The notes under the pieces are model-generated. The model did not search any database. It was not told where the DNA came from and saw only the letters and a program-made list of their open reading frames with translations. 64,000 bases of DNA, from assembly GCA_963809925.1 (NCBI GenBank), contig CAWELH010000007.1:186001-250000 (forward strand), read 5' to 3'. Position numbers and translations under genes: made by a program. Positions 1-7,823 of the stretch are shown one piece after another (the stretch's first letter is position 1; each line of letters starts with the position of its first letter). Origin of the DNA: DASQZK01 sp963809925 (GTDB lineage Bacteria > Bacteroidota > Bacteroidia > Bacteroidales > GCA-2748055).

Positions 1-2
1 AT

Positions 3-134
3 CATGATATCTATAATTGGAATTCAGGATCTGTAATTCTTTATAGATACCCTATTAACCCACATTCCGGAAAAATGTTTAACGGTCAGGGAATTCTATC
101 AGGCAGGAGCTGGTATGAAAGACCTCTAAAATGA
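3..134 (+). CDS. 3' end of an unidentified protein gene (partial)
   Basis: An open frame enters from the left edge and reads 43 codons to a TGA at 132-134. The peptide ends in SGRSWYERPLK and is rich in Tyr, Trp, Gly and Pro, as beta-rich extracellular carbohydrate-active proteins often are. I cannot assign a family; the end of a secreted beta-propeller or BNR-type protein is only a guess. It converges with the minus-strand acyltransferase that ends at 321, and no obvious hairpin terminator lies between them. Confidence 0.5.
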   Translation, partial: HDIYNWNSGSVILYRYPINPHSGKMFNGQGILSGRSWYERPLK

Positions 135-320
135 ACAGACTTATATGTGATGAAATGGCTATCACTACGCTAACATCCGCGACTTACATATATCATGTCA
201 TTTTCAAGGATCAACGGAAAAACAAGCAAAGCCAACTGAAGGAGAGGTCTATCAGTGTAGGGGGTCACAGATGTTCCTTCTCTCACAAAATTTGAAATAC
301 ATCCACCACTAGCCCTTAAT

Positions 321-1430
321 TTATATCTTAATGATAATTTTTTTCCGGTACAATACGTACCCTGCAAGCCAGCAAACGGCAGTGAAACAAATGGCATATA
401 GCAAAGATCCGTTTATGTCACCGGCAATGGGCTGAAATACGGATGAATACAGCCAGTCATACATCGTTGTTTTCTCTCCCGAAGAAGAATGAATGTAAAT
501 AACATTGAAGGTGAGCTGTAAGTATTCGGCGAATGCATATAAAAACAGTGGATTCAGACCGAAAACCCGGAAAGGCATAGACCATTTGGTGTAGCCTCTG
601 ATATCAATGACCCAAAGCAGGATACCCAGGAAAAGCATTGCCAGTCCTGCCGTATAGAGAACATAAGAACTGGTCCAGAGTGGTTTGATGATCGGAAAAA
701 CGAGACTCCAAACCTGTGCAAGAATGACTGCGGAAGTACCAAAAAACAACAGGCTTTTCACAGCTTTCAACATAGTCTCTGACTTGTCGATGATCCTGCC
801 GGCAATGGTTCCGAGCAGTACACTCCCAATTGAAGGAAGTGTGGCCATCAATCCTGTCTGATCGAATAATGCACCATGATAGCCAGGAAGATGATTCGCA
901 CCGAGTACAAGGGCATCAAATCTGCCTGCAAAATTATCCTCCATCAGGAAAGGGTGACCCTGCCCGAATAGTACAAGGATTGCCCAGTAACCCAGGAGTA
1001 TAATTATGGTGGTTAAAATCACATTTCTGTATTTCATCGTAAGTACTATAAAAGATGCCAGGGCATACGCTATTGCGATCCTGTTCAGAACACCCATGAT
1101 CCTCAGATGGCTAAAGTCAAGATTAAACTGAGCATACCAGCTTATGGAAACACCAATCAGATAGATGATCAAACTTCGACGTAGAATTTTCAGGGTAAGT
1201 GGCCAGGTAATTCTGTGACCGGTTTTCTTAAAAGAATACCACATCGCTGCTCCCATAATGAACATGAAAAACGGGAATACCAGGTCGGTTGGCGTACAGC
1301 CAATCCACTTTGAGTGAAGGAGCGGGGCATAAACATGGTCCCAGTGACCGGGATCGTTAACGACGATCATCATAGCAATTGTGAGGCCGCGAAACACGTC
1401 AAGAGCCAGAAGACGCTGTATCTTTTGCAT
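321..1430 (-). CDS. Heparan-alpha-glucosaminide N-acetyltransferase-like membrane acyltransferase (DUF5009 type)
   Basis: A 369-residue polytopic membrane protein with about ten hydrophobic segments. The N-terminus LLALDVFRGLTIAMMI followed by TPTDLVFPFFMFIMGAAMW (about residues 48-66) is the signature of the HGSNAT/NagX family. Family members carry an acetyl group from cytosolic acetyl-CoA across the membrane to a sugar amine or hydroxyl on the outer side. The gene stands alone between a partial gene and remnants, so its substrate is not shown by context. A second, divergent family member lies at 40802. The ATG at 1430 gives the conserved N-terminus. Confidence 0.85.
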   Translation of the reverse strand: MQKIQRLLALDVFRGLTIAMMIVVNDPGHWDHVYAPLLHSKWIGCTPTDLVFPFFMFIMGAAMWYSFKKTGHRITWPLTLKILRRSLIIYLIGVSISWYAQFNLDFSHLRIMGVLNRIAIAYALASFIVLTMKYRNVILTTIIILLGYWAILVLFGQGHPFLMEDNFAGRFDALVLGANHLPGYHGALFDQTGLMATLPSIGSVLLGTIAGRIIDKSETMLKAVKSLLFFGTSAVILAQVWSLVFPIIKPLWTSSYVLYTAGLAMLFLGILLWVIDIRGYTKWSMPFRVFGLNPLFLYAFAEYLQLTFNVIYIHSSSGEKTTMYDWLYSSVFQPIAGDINGSLLYAICFTAVCWLAGYVLYRKKIIIKI

Positions 1431-1539
1431 TGGTTTACATTTGTAGTTTGACCATGAAAGTGATGAACTGCCGGATTACAGTAAATCCGGGCATAAAGTA
1501 TGGGATGCTGAAATAGGAACCTTAACAAAGGTATCCCAT

Positions 1540-1812
1540 ACTCTTTTGACTCGAGAACTTGAACAACATATTTGTAAAACTCAGAGGCAATGATTGAGTG
1601 TGCCAGATCATTCTGGTGTGAATCTAATCCATCATGTGCTTTTTCATACTCGTATCTCAGGCAGTTAAGTTCACCCTTTCCGTTCATAATCTTCGCATTG
1701 GCAGCTACGAGGAAATAATAATCAAAGATATGAATATTCGGGTGTGATTTCCCATCCTCTGTCAGCCAGTCTTTTTTTACCCAGTCAGCAAATTCTCGCG
1801 CCCTGCCGGCAT
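1540..1812 (-). pseudogene. Remnant of an SGNH/GDSL-type hydrolase gene (C-terminal part)
   Basis: Reading the minus strand from about 1812 gives a well-formed protein end: REFADWVKKDWLTEDGK, then FDYYFLVAANAKIMNGKGE, then GLDSHQNDLAHSIIASEF. The pattern 'FDYY...DSHxNxLA' resembles the C-terminal catalytic block of secreted SGNH hydrolases, where the Asp and His of 'DSH' complete the triad. An in-frame TAA (minus strand, next to 1812) sits directly upstream, there is no plausible start codon, and similarity fades after about 1550. This is a severed 3' end, not an intact gene. The family call is tentative; its status as a remnant is clearer. Confidence 0.55.
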
Positions 1813-1976
1813 TTTATACCGCATTTGAAGTAAGTCTGTGCAAGCGTGATGAACGGGTAAGTTCTGCAACTTACATTCTCCTAGGTGCCTTTCCTTATAA
1901 CGGTGAAGGGGTTTTCCTTGCTCCCGGAAATTTGATCAACGTTGAAAACGGTGATCCATGTCACCCGAAACGTTGA
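1812..1976 (+). pseudogene. Remnant C-terminus of an unidentified gene
   Basis: In frame with 1821, the plus strand reads AFEVSLCKRDERVSSATYI, then LLGAFPYNGEGVFLAPGN, then INVENGDPCHPKR and a TGA at 1974-1976. The composition is that of a real protein tail, but there is no start codon and the frame collides at 1812 with the opposite-strand hydrolase remnant. I do not recognise the family. The head-to-head meeting of two gene ends suggests a deletion or inversion junction near 1812. Confidence 0.4.
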
Positions 1977-2166
1977 TATATTTCACCACTAAAATAGTGT
2001 AACAATTTACTTTCAATCGTAAAAGTCATTAAAAGTTGTACGGTTCTTCAGGACTAGTTGCCAACGATTTTTAAATGGGATGATGAATGTATGACTAAAA
2101 AAAGAAAACTGGAATTATCCTGCGAATAGAGATTCGTCAGGATTGTGTGAGAGGTTGATGAAAAAA

Positions 2167-2192
2167 GAAGCTAAGCGGAAACACTTAGCTTC
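2167..2192 (-). terminator. Strong intrinsic terminator, probably bidirectional
   Basis: A perfect 9-bp stem (GAAGCTAAG at 2167-2175 pairing with CTTAGCTTC at 2184-2192) with an 8-nt loop. On the minus strand it is followed by a run of six T. On the plus strand TTTTATTTT follows. It lies just past the stop of the small minus-strand frame at 2200. Confidence 0.85.
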
Positions 2193-2199
2193 TTTTATT

Positions 2200-2325
2200 T
2201 TAAGGAATACGATCGTACTGTTCCGCAGTCACCTTCGATCTGCTCATTTTATTTTCAATAATCCACCAGCCATCTGCGTAACGCCATTGAATCTTATACT
2301 CTCTACACTTACTAGTAAAATCCAT
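2200..2325 (-). CDS. Small hypothetical protein, or the surviving 3' end of a truncated gene
   Basis: From the ATG at 2325 the minus strand encodes 41 residues ending WRYADGWWIIENKMSRSKV... with a stop at 2200-2202, eight bases before the terminator. The same frame is open upstream to a TAA at 2413-2415 (about 71 codons) and still reads like protein (NENPTYGTFSIGIDNEKR), but contains no earlier ATG or good alternative start. I therefore think the gene has lost its 5' end. Family unknown. Confidence 0.4.
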   Translation of the reverse strand: MDFTSKCREYKIQWRYADGWWIIENKMSRSKVTAEQYDRIP

Positions 2326-2593
2326 TATCACCTTGCATAATCTCTTCTCATTATCTATCCCTATGGAAAAAGTTCCGTATGTCGGGTTTTCATTGGTGCA
2401 CCTTGACCAACATTACTAAACTGTGTAAGGTATGTATGAATTTATCATTTGATATTCCGTGCCGGGTATGAGTCCGGCATTGCACGGGGAGTGTACTTGA
2501 AAGTTTCGTCTAAACATTTATTCTGCTTCCTTGTTTTCAATAAGTCCGGGATTGAAATACAATCTGGCTTGCAAACCTTAAAACATTTCGATT
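2326..2593. other. Intergenic sequence with no recognised gene
   Basis: Apart from the possible upstream extension of the small minus-strand frame (to 2412), I see no supported gene, repeat or hairpin here. A plus-strand frame from 2449 overlaps the next gene out of frame and looks like a shadow. Confidence 0.5.
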
Positions 2594-3040
2594 ATGATCA
2601 CAACCGGCCTTCTGGATTTGCATTCGGCCATCCGTTATGCAGCCTTTTTTATGCTTTTAGTAAACGTTGTCCTCGCACTGTATAAGCTTTCCGGCAAACA
2701 TGTATTTACTGACGGCTTCCGGAAGCTAAGCCGTGCAACGATTCTATTTCTGAATATCCAGTTCCTTACAGGTATTGCTTTATACATTCTGAAAGGCTAC
2801 TATGCGATTTGGGCAAATTTGTCGGCTGCAAGCGGAATGTTTGCTTTTTTCGGGCTTTATCATTTAATCGGGATGTTTATTGCTGTCAGTCTTGTCAATA
2901 TGGGGTATCAAACTTCGATAAAACTCAAGACAGATCATGCACGTATCCAGCGTATCGCAATCTCATACAGTTTCGGTTTTCTTCTGATCTTCCTCCTGAT
3001 TCCCTGGCCCTTCTTTCATTCATGGGCTACATGGTTCTGA
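2594..3040 (+). CDS. Four-helix membrane protein, conserved hypothetical
   Basis: 148 residues with four predicted membrane helices (about residues 10-30, 45-68, 78-105 and 118-142). His residues lie near the start of helix 1 (LLDLHSAIRY) and in helix 3 (GLYHLIGMF). This spacing resembles cytochrome b561/CopD-like small haem proteins of Bacteroidota, but haem binding is only an inference. It stands alone; the next gene starts about 260 bp downstream. Confidence 0.6.
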   Translation: MITTGLLDLHSAIRYAAFFMLLVNVVLALYKLSGKHVFTDGFRKLSRATILFLNIQFLTGIALYILKGYYAIWANLSAASGMFAFFGLYHLIGMFIAVSLVNMGYQTSIKLKTDHARIQRIAISYSFGFLLIFLLIPWPFFHSWATWF

Positions 3041-3300
3041 TAAGGCTCTGGCCTTCGCGTCTTTTAAAAATATTGATGATGGCGCTCCCGCTTAGCTGAA
3101 CGCAGACAGGAATCCCGCTTCAGCGTGGATAGTCAGAGAAATTTCTGATATAGTCGCATTCAAGGGATAGCATATTATTCAACTTCATATCTCCTGCGGG
3201 GTGACAAATGTATGACTGAGACGTATTTTGAACCTTTTTAAGATGGCTTGGTTGATTTGATGTCATTGTCAAGAATATCACTTTCATAATTCAACATCTG
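3041..3300. other. Intergenic gap before the DHFR-like pair
   Basis: No supported gene, hairpin or repeat. The promoter for the downstream reductase pair is presumably here, but I cannot place it confidently. Confidence 0.5.
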
Positions 3301-3870
3301 ATGAAGAGATTAAAATTACAAATGCAGCTTACCATAGATGGTTATTGCGGCGGACCGTCCGGGGAGCTAGACTGGATGATATGGGAATGGGATGAAAAAC
3401 TGAAAAATTTCGTTACCGATCTGACGGCTGAGGTAGACTGCATTATCCTTGGTCGTAAAATGACCGATGGCTTTGTATCGCACTGGGAAAAAGTTGCAGC
3501 AAATCCTTCCGATCCGGAATACGAATTTGGCAAAAAGATGGTTGACACAACAAAGGTGGTTTTTACAAAAACTCTTGATGCATCTCCCTGGCGTAACACT
3601 TCCCTTGCAAAGGGTAGCCTGGAAGAAGAAACGGCAAAACTCAAAAACATGGACGGTGGCGACATCATTCTTTATGGGGGTAGTGAGATGGTTTCAAACA
3701 TGATTGAACATAACCTGATTGATGACTACTATCTTTTTATCAATCCTGTTGCCCTTGGTGAAGGGAAAGGGATACCGGTTTTTAGGAAGCTGAGGAAGCT
3801 CACACTGGTTCAAACTATCGGCTACAAATGCGGAATTGTCCTTTTACAATACAAGAAGAATGACTCCTAA
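3301..3870 (+). CDS. Dihydrofolate reductase family protein (RibD C-terminal domain)
   Basis: 189 residues forming one RibD_C/DHFR-like domain. The N-terminal strand LQMQLTIDGYCGGPSGELDWM, the central 'DCIILGRKMTDGF' and the late 'GGDIILYGGSEMVSNMIEHN' correspond to the NAD(P)H-binding core. The substrate of such stand-alone domains is usually unknown; classical DHFR function should not be assumed. It is followed 11 bp later by a paralogue of identical length, so the two are probably co-transcribed. Confidence 0.85.
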   Translation: MKRLKLQMQLTIDGYCGGPSGELDWMIWEWDEKLKNFVTDLTAEVDCIILGRKMTDGFVSHWEKVAANPSDPEYEFGKKMVDTTKVVFTKTLDASPWRNTSLAKGSLEEETAKLKNMDGGDIILYGGSEMVSNMIEHNLIDDYYLFINPVALGEGKGIPVFRKLRKLTLVQTIGYKCGIVLLQYKKNDS

Positions 3871-3881
3871 AACGCATTACC

Positions 3882-4451
3882 ATGAGAAAGGTTGTTTTGC
3901 TTATGCATGTTTCCCTCGACGGATTTGTTGCAGGACCAAAGGGTGAGATGGATTGGATCCTCTTTGACGAGGCCCTGGCCGATTATGCCGGAAGCCTGAT
4001 TAAAAATGCCGATGCTGCCATTTATGGAAGGAATACCTTTCGGATGATGGAAAGTTACTGGCCAACGGCGGGCAAAAATCCTTCAGCCAGCAAGCATGAC
4101 AAAGAACATTCCGCTTGGGTGAATGAGGCGTTAAAAATCGTGTTTTCGAAAACGGTAAAATCTTCAGACTGGAAAAACACGAGATTCTTCACCGGTATCA
4201 CACCGGACTTCACTGCTCTGAAAAGAGCAGAGGGAAAAAACATGCTTCTTATCGGAAGTCCGACACTCGTACATGCCTTCATAAGTGAAAATCTAATCGA
4301 CGAGTACCGCCTGAATATTAACCCCGTGATCCTTGGCGAAGGCATCCCAATGTTCAATATCATCCCGGAAAGAATCAAACTGGAACTCACTGATTCCCAG
4401 ATGTTCGGTTGCGGTGTAGTCGCACTAACTTATGTCAAAAGTAATCCCTGA
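3882..4451 (+). CDS. Dihydrofolate reductase family protein (RibD C-terminal domain), tandem paralogue
   Basis: 189 residues with the same architecture as the gene before it: LLMHVSLDGFVAGPKGEMDW at the N-terminus, 'AAIYGRNTFRMMESYW' in the centre and 'NMLLIGSPTLVHAFISENL' near the end. Sequence divergence from its neighbour is large, so this is an old duplication or a recruited pair. The next membrane-protein frame begins almost at its stop codon, suggesting a three-gene unit. Confidence 0.85.
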   Translation: MRKVVLLMHVSLDGFVAGPKGEMDWILFDEALADYAGSLIKNADAAIYGRNTFRMMESYWPTAGKNPSASKHDKEHSAWVNEALKIVFSKTVKSSDWKNTRFFTGITPDFTALKRAEGKNMLLIGSPTLVHAFISENLIDEYRLNINPVILGEGIPMFNIIPERIKLELTDSQMFGCGVVALTYVKSNP

Positions 4452-4525
4452 GGGTGAAAAGATTACCACTATTCTGCATTATTCAGAACAAATTGAAAGC
4501 CCTGATACCACGAATTTTACCAACG

Positions 4526-4870
4526 ATGATCCACCTGCTTTTAATTACCGAAATAATAATCTTTCTTTTAGCTTCCTTAACACACCGTGGGGTAATCATT
4601 CATGGATATGAACACTCAAGAGCATGGATTGCGGAGGGTATAATCTGCCTTGTATTACTTACCGGACTTATTTTTACACTGTTCAGCCCTGGTGGGTTAA
4701 AAACTATAAGTCTGGCTGTACAGGGCTTTGCCCTCTTCGGAACTTTTGTTGGCATTTTTACAATTACTATAGGAATTGGTCCGCGTACAATTCCTGACTA
4801 TATTCTGCATGCCGTACTCGTTATACTGCTGGTGTGGGGTATTATTGAAACACAACAAATTGCATTGTGA
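4526..4870 (+). CDS. Small four-helix membrane protein
   Basis: 114 residues from the ATG at 4526 (MIHLLLITEIIIFLLASL...). The frame is open back to a GTG at 4454, only 2 bp after the preceding stop, which would add 24 residues; I prefer 4526 because the protein then starts directly in helix 1. About four hydrophobic segments are present and the C-terminus is polar (GIIETQQIAL). No family recognised. It probably shares a transcript with the two reductases. Confidence 0.5.
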   Translation: MIHLLLITEIIIFLLASLTHRGVIIHGYEHSRAWIAEGIICLVLLTGLIFTLFSPGGLKTISLAVQGFALFGTFVGIFTITIGIGPRTIPDYILHAVLVILLVWGIIETQQIAL

Positions 4871-5020
4871 GATGTCCGCATTTTTGCATGATTTATCTGA
4901 TAGCACATAAAAGACACCTGAGTTGTCTGCAATAGTTAAATATCTACTGATATTTACGAATTTGAAAGAGTCATATTTTTCGTTCCTCCAAGAAATTCGG
5001 CGAGTTTATTTCGGATATTC

Positions 5021-5875
5021 TCATTGATCAGGCATTGTCTTCAATAGTACCTGTGGTTTCTGCGTAATCCTTTTGCGAATCTGATCCTCGTTGAAAATGT
5101 AGTCTTTGGCCGACTTTTTATCATACCGGACAAAGGCGGCTCCCGGACCGATGTAATAGGTTACATACGTACCAAACCATGCACCAACATCACGCAGATA
5201 GGGAGTGACGGTAAACCGTATATAATCTTTGCAGGTATTAACATATGGCGCGCTGAATTCTTCGAACCAAAGCCTGCCGTAGCCCCAACCAAACAAATCC
5301 GTTTCAACGACCATGGCATCCTCCGGATCTGAGGAAATAAGATGTGTATCCAGGTTAATGGAAATCCTGAAATTACTGGCTTTATTCATTGTAAACAGTC
5401 CGGATATATCCAGAACAAGTTTGTCCTCTGTCGACAGGTCCATATTTTTTGAGACCTGAACCGAGTAGTACCCGTTGCCCGAATTATCATTCCAATGCTC
5501 GAGAACGGTTATATAATCCCCAATCAATTTTGACGGAAAGAAATCGCAGGTATCTTTAACATAAACCTGGGTCACATCTGAATAAACAGGCTGGCATGTC
5601 CCCTCCGAAACCTTAAACCGGTAATAGGCACATGTGTCGACCCTGATCTGAAGACTATCATATACAGCCCCGTTGATATTGTCCCACAAATGTATATCGG
5701 CCGATGACTGCCATTGGATATCACCCCTATACTCACCGGCGCTTAACATTAACGTATCATCACCGAACCTCAAGGTATCATCTTTTAAAATAGCCAGGAA
5801 TTGATCCTGTCCAGATGCAATTCCAAAAAATAGCAGATACCCTGCTATGAAAAAGATATGTAACGTCTTTAACAT
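5021..5875 (-). CDS. Secreted protein of unknown function
   Basis: 284 residues with a signal peptide (MLKTLHIFFIAGYLLFFGIASG). The N-terminal half contains an Ig/PKD-like stretch with 'IQWQSSADIHLWDNINGA' and spaced cysteines (CAYY, GTCQP, DTCDF). The C-terminal half, from about residue 115, is beta-rich (GDYITVLEHWNDNSGNGYYS) and resembles a lipid-binding or barrel-like fold, with no family I can name. It lies 10 bp downstream of the sorting-domain protein below, so the two form an operon and may act together at the surface. Confidence 0.6.
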   Translation of the reverse strand: MLKTLHIFFIAGYLLFFGIASGQDQFLAILKDDTLRFGDDTLMLSAGEYRGDIQWQSSADIHLWDNINGAVYDSLQIRVDTCAYYRFKVSEGTCQPVYSDVTQVYVKDTCDFFPSKLIGDYITVLEHWNDNSGNGYYSVQVSKNMDLSTEDKLVLDISGLFTMNKASNFRISINLDTHLISSDPEDAMVVETDLFGWGYGRLWFEEFSAPYVNTCKDYIRFTVTPYLRDVGAWFGTYVTYYIGPGAAFVRYDKKSAKDYIFNEDQIRKRITQKPQVLLKTMPDQ

Positions 5876-5885
5876 AAGTAATCTG

Positions 5886-6512
5886 TCAATATATGATCAA
5901 CTTACTGCGAATGATATGCGATTCACAGGTTATGATCAGGGTATATACCCCTGGCTCGAGGTGATTCAGTTGCAGCTTATCTTTCCGTGCATTAAGCATG
6001 TTACTCCTTTGCTCCGACACGGGTATTCCTTTGGTATTGACGATGGTATAGTTGACGTTTGTGAGTTTTGACCACAGGGGAAATTCAATATTGAGTTCAT
6101 CATGTGCCGGAACCGGGTATATTCGGACCTGAAGCCCGTCGTTCATCCGTTCTCCAATTGAATTAGTTTCAACAAATACGACCTGCTGGCCGGAAACAGA
6201 ACAACCATTCGCATCGGTAATGATCAGATTAAAGGTAGTAGTTTGGTTAACGGTGGCAACAGGTTGTTCTGAGGCAGGATTATCCAGAAATGCCACCGGA
6301 TTCCAATGGTAATAATAAAAGCCATACCCGCCGGAAACCATTATCGAATCACCCAGAACAACAGGTTCTCCATAGGACGTAGAGATATCCTCTAAGGGAT
6401 ATATCTCAAGTGGTGGCGGTTGGTTCACCTGAATATGCAATTCCTGCTGGGCAAAAATGGGTTTCAATGACCCAAGTAAAACCATGAAGAGTATAAGAAT
6501 TGAAGTTTTCAT
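5886..6512 (-). CDS. Secreted protein with type IX secretion C-terminal sorting domain
   Basis: 208 residues: signal peptide ending near PIFAQQ, then an SprB/PKD-like beta domain (about 30-110, including 'SGGYGFYYYHWNP' and 'TFNLIITDANGCSVSG'), then a typical type A T9SS sorting domain from about residue 125 (LQVRIYPVPAHDELNIEF ... GVYTLIITCESHIIRSKLII). Such domains route proteins across the outer membrane and are removed or anchored at the surface. The beta-domain resembles repeats found in gliding adhesins, so an adhesive role is possible. Confidence 0.8.
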   Translation of the reverse strand: MKTSILILFMVLLGSLKPIFAQQELHIQVNQPPPLEIYPLEDISTSYGEPVVLGDSIMVSGGYGFYYYHWNPVAFLDNPASEQPVATVNQTTTFNLIITDANGCSVSGQQVVFVETNSIGERMNDGLQVRIYPVPAHDELNIEFPLWSKLTNVNYTIVNTKGIPVSEQRSNMLNARKDKLQLNHLEPGVYTLIITCESHIIRSKLIIY

Positions 6513-6689
6513 GTCTTCATGGTTTACTCATCGAATTTTAAAAAAAAAATGATTTCAATGCGTAAGTTACTGGAAGAAAAGACCAACTCAAACTTTTTGA
6601 AGTAAAAGCTTAATTTAAATTAATGTTCATTATCGGATTTATATCTCAGCGTTGACGGTCAATTCGTCGCACAACGATTTCACAATCGT

Positions 6690-6860
6690 TTATGTTGCAT
6701 TCCCACCATTCAGGACCTGCCAGCACCTTTCCAGGTAAGTTCTGCTGACTGGTAATATTTTCCCCCTGACGGTCACTCCAACTCTTGTAAAACTCTCCAC
6801 ATGCTTCAAAGAAACGATAAAAGACCTATGGATACGCAGAAATAAATTTTCAACATTCTT
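6690..6860 (-). pseudogene. Severed LytTR DNA-binding domain (response-regulator remnant)
   Basis: Directly after the stop codon of the nitrilase gene, and in the same frame, the minus strand encodes 56 codons: NLFLRIHRSFIVSLKHVESF, then VTVRGKILPVSRTYLERCW, ending at a TAA (6690-6692). 'RIHRSFIVxLxHV...LPVSRTY' is the C-terminal half of a LytTR domain, the DNA-binding domain of LytR/AlgR-type regulators. No start codon or receiver domain is present. The likely event is replacement of the regulator's 5' part by the nitrilase/fucosidase block. The rest of 6513-6689 shows nothing I recognise. Confidence 0.75.
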
Positions 6861-7793
6861 CTACCGGTGGATATATTCACCCCATTTGGTTCCTTTGGCG
6901 GGCCTTTTATGCAGGTCTACATCGATATATATAATGGTATCGGCATCTGCGCCATAGGGGCCCTGAACAACTTCTCTCCCACCCGGAGCATAAGCCATAG
7001 AACATCCGATGCAGTCCCAGCCATCCCACGCACCTTCCTCAACCTTTCCCACATTGCTCACTCCGACAAACCAGATATCAAACATTTTACTTACAGGCCC
7101 GTAGGCATTTCGCCAGGTATCACCGTAGGGATTGGTTTCATTGTTGTAATCCGGGGGAACAGCCCATGCACATGGTGAAATGATGATATCGGCACCCATA
7201 TATCCCAATGATTTGGAAAGTGTAAGTCCGTCGGCATTGGCATCAGCACAGATCAACAGCCCAAGGGTCCCGAGTTCAGTATGGGCAACATTCAACAGAT
7301 CGCCCTGACTGTACAGGTTATGAGCAAAATCCAGTTCGTTCAGTTTCCGGTGTTTGATGAGCAGCTTCCCATTCCGGTCAATGATAACGGCTGCGTTATA
7401 GAGACTGTCACCGTCCCTTTCGGCAATGCCTGCACACACAAAGATGTGGTTTTCCTTCGCGGCTTTACTAAGCGCTTCGAAAGATACTCCTCCCGGGATC
7501 GTTCCTGCACCCTCAATAGCTGAAGTATGACACCAACCAAAATCCAGCATTTCAGGTAAAAGGGCTATTTGAGCGCCGTTCTGCGCAGCTTCATTGATCC
7601 GCTCAGCTGCCCTGGCAAGATTGGCAGTCTGTCCGCCTCCATCAACATCCATCTGCACCATGGCCAGCTTATACTGCTTCAGTGTTTTTGTCTTTTTTCC
7701 CATTTTAGTATCCGTATTGCATGCATTCATAACAAATGTGCATAAAATAAGAAAAACAATGACGGTTTTCATGACGTAGATATTTGATTTCAT
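6861..7793 (-). CDS. Carbon-nitrogen hydrolase (nitrilase superfamily), exported lipoprotein
   Basis: A 310-residue nitrilase-fold amidase. The Glu-Lys-Cys catalytic triad is visible as Glu81 (LLPEML), Lys150 (KHRKLNEL) and Cys182 (GLLICADAN), numbered from the start at 7793. An internal ATG at 7772 (MKTVIVFLILCTFVMNAC) gives a cleaner lipoprotein signal with lipobox Cys25 and is the more likely start. Most family members are cytosolic; this one should sit in the periplasm or outer membrane. It lies 30 bp after the GH29 fucosidase in the same direction, so it may remove an amide-linked group from the same glycan or glycopeptide. The substrate is not evident from sequence. Confidence 0.85.
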   Translation of the reverse strand: MKSNIYVMKTVIVFLILCTFVMNACNTDTKMGKKTKTLKQYKLAMVQMDVDGGGQTANLARAAERINEAAQNGAQIALLPEMLDFGWCHTSAIEGAGTIPGGVSFEALSKAAKENHIFVCAGIAERDGDSLYNAAVIIDRNGKLLIKHRKLNELDFAHNLYSQGDLLNVAHTELGTLGLLICADANADGLTLSKSLGYMGADIIISPCAWAVPPDYNNETNPYGDTWRNAYGPVSKMFDIWFVGVSNVGKVEEGAWDGWDCIGCSMAYAPGGREVVQGPYGADADTIIYIDVDLHKRPAKGTKWGEYIHR

Positions 7794-7823
7794 TAAAAAT
7801 AGGAAAAGATCATCTGATCACCC

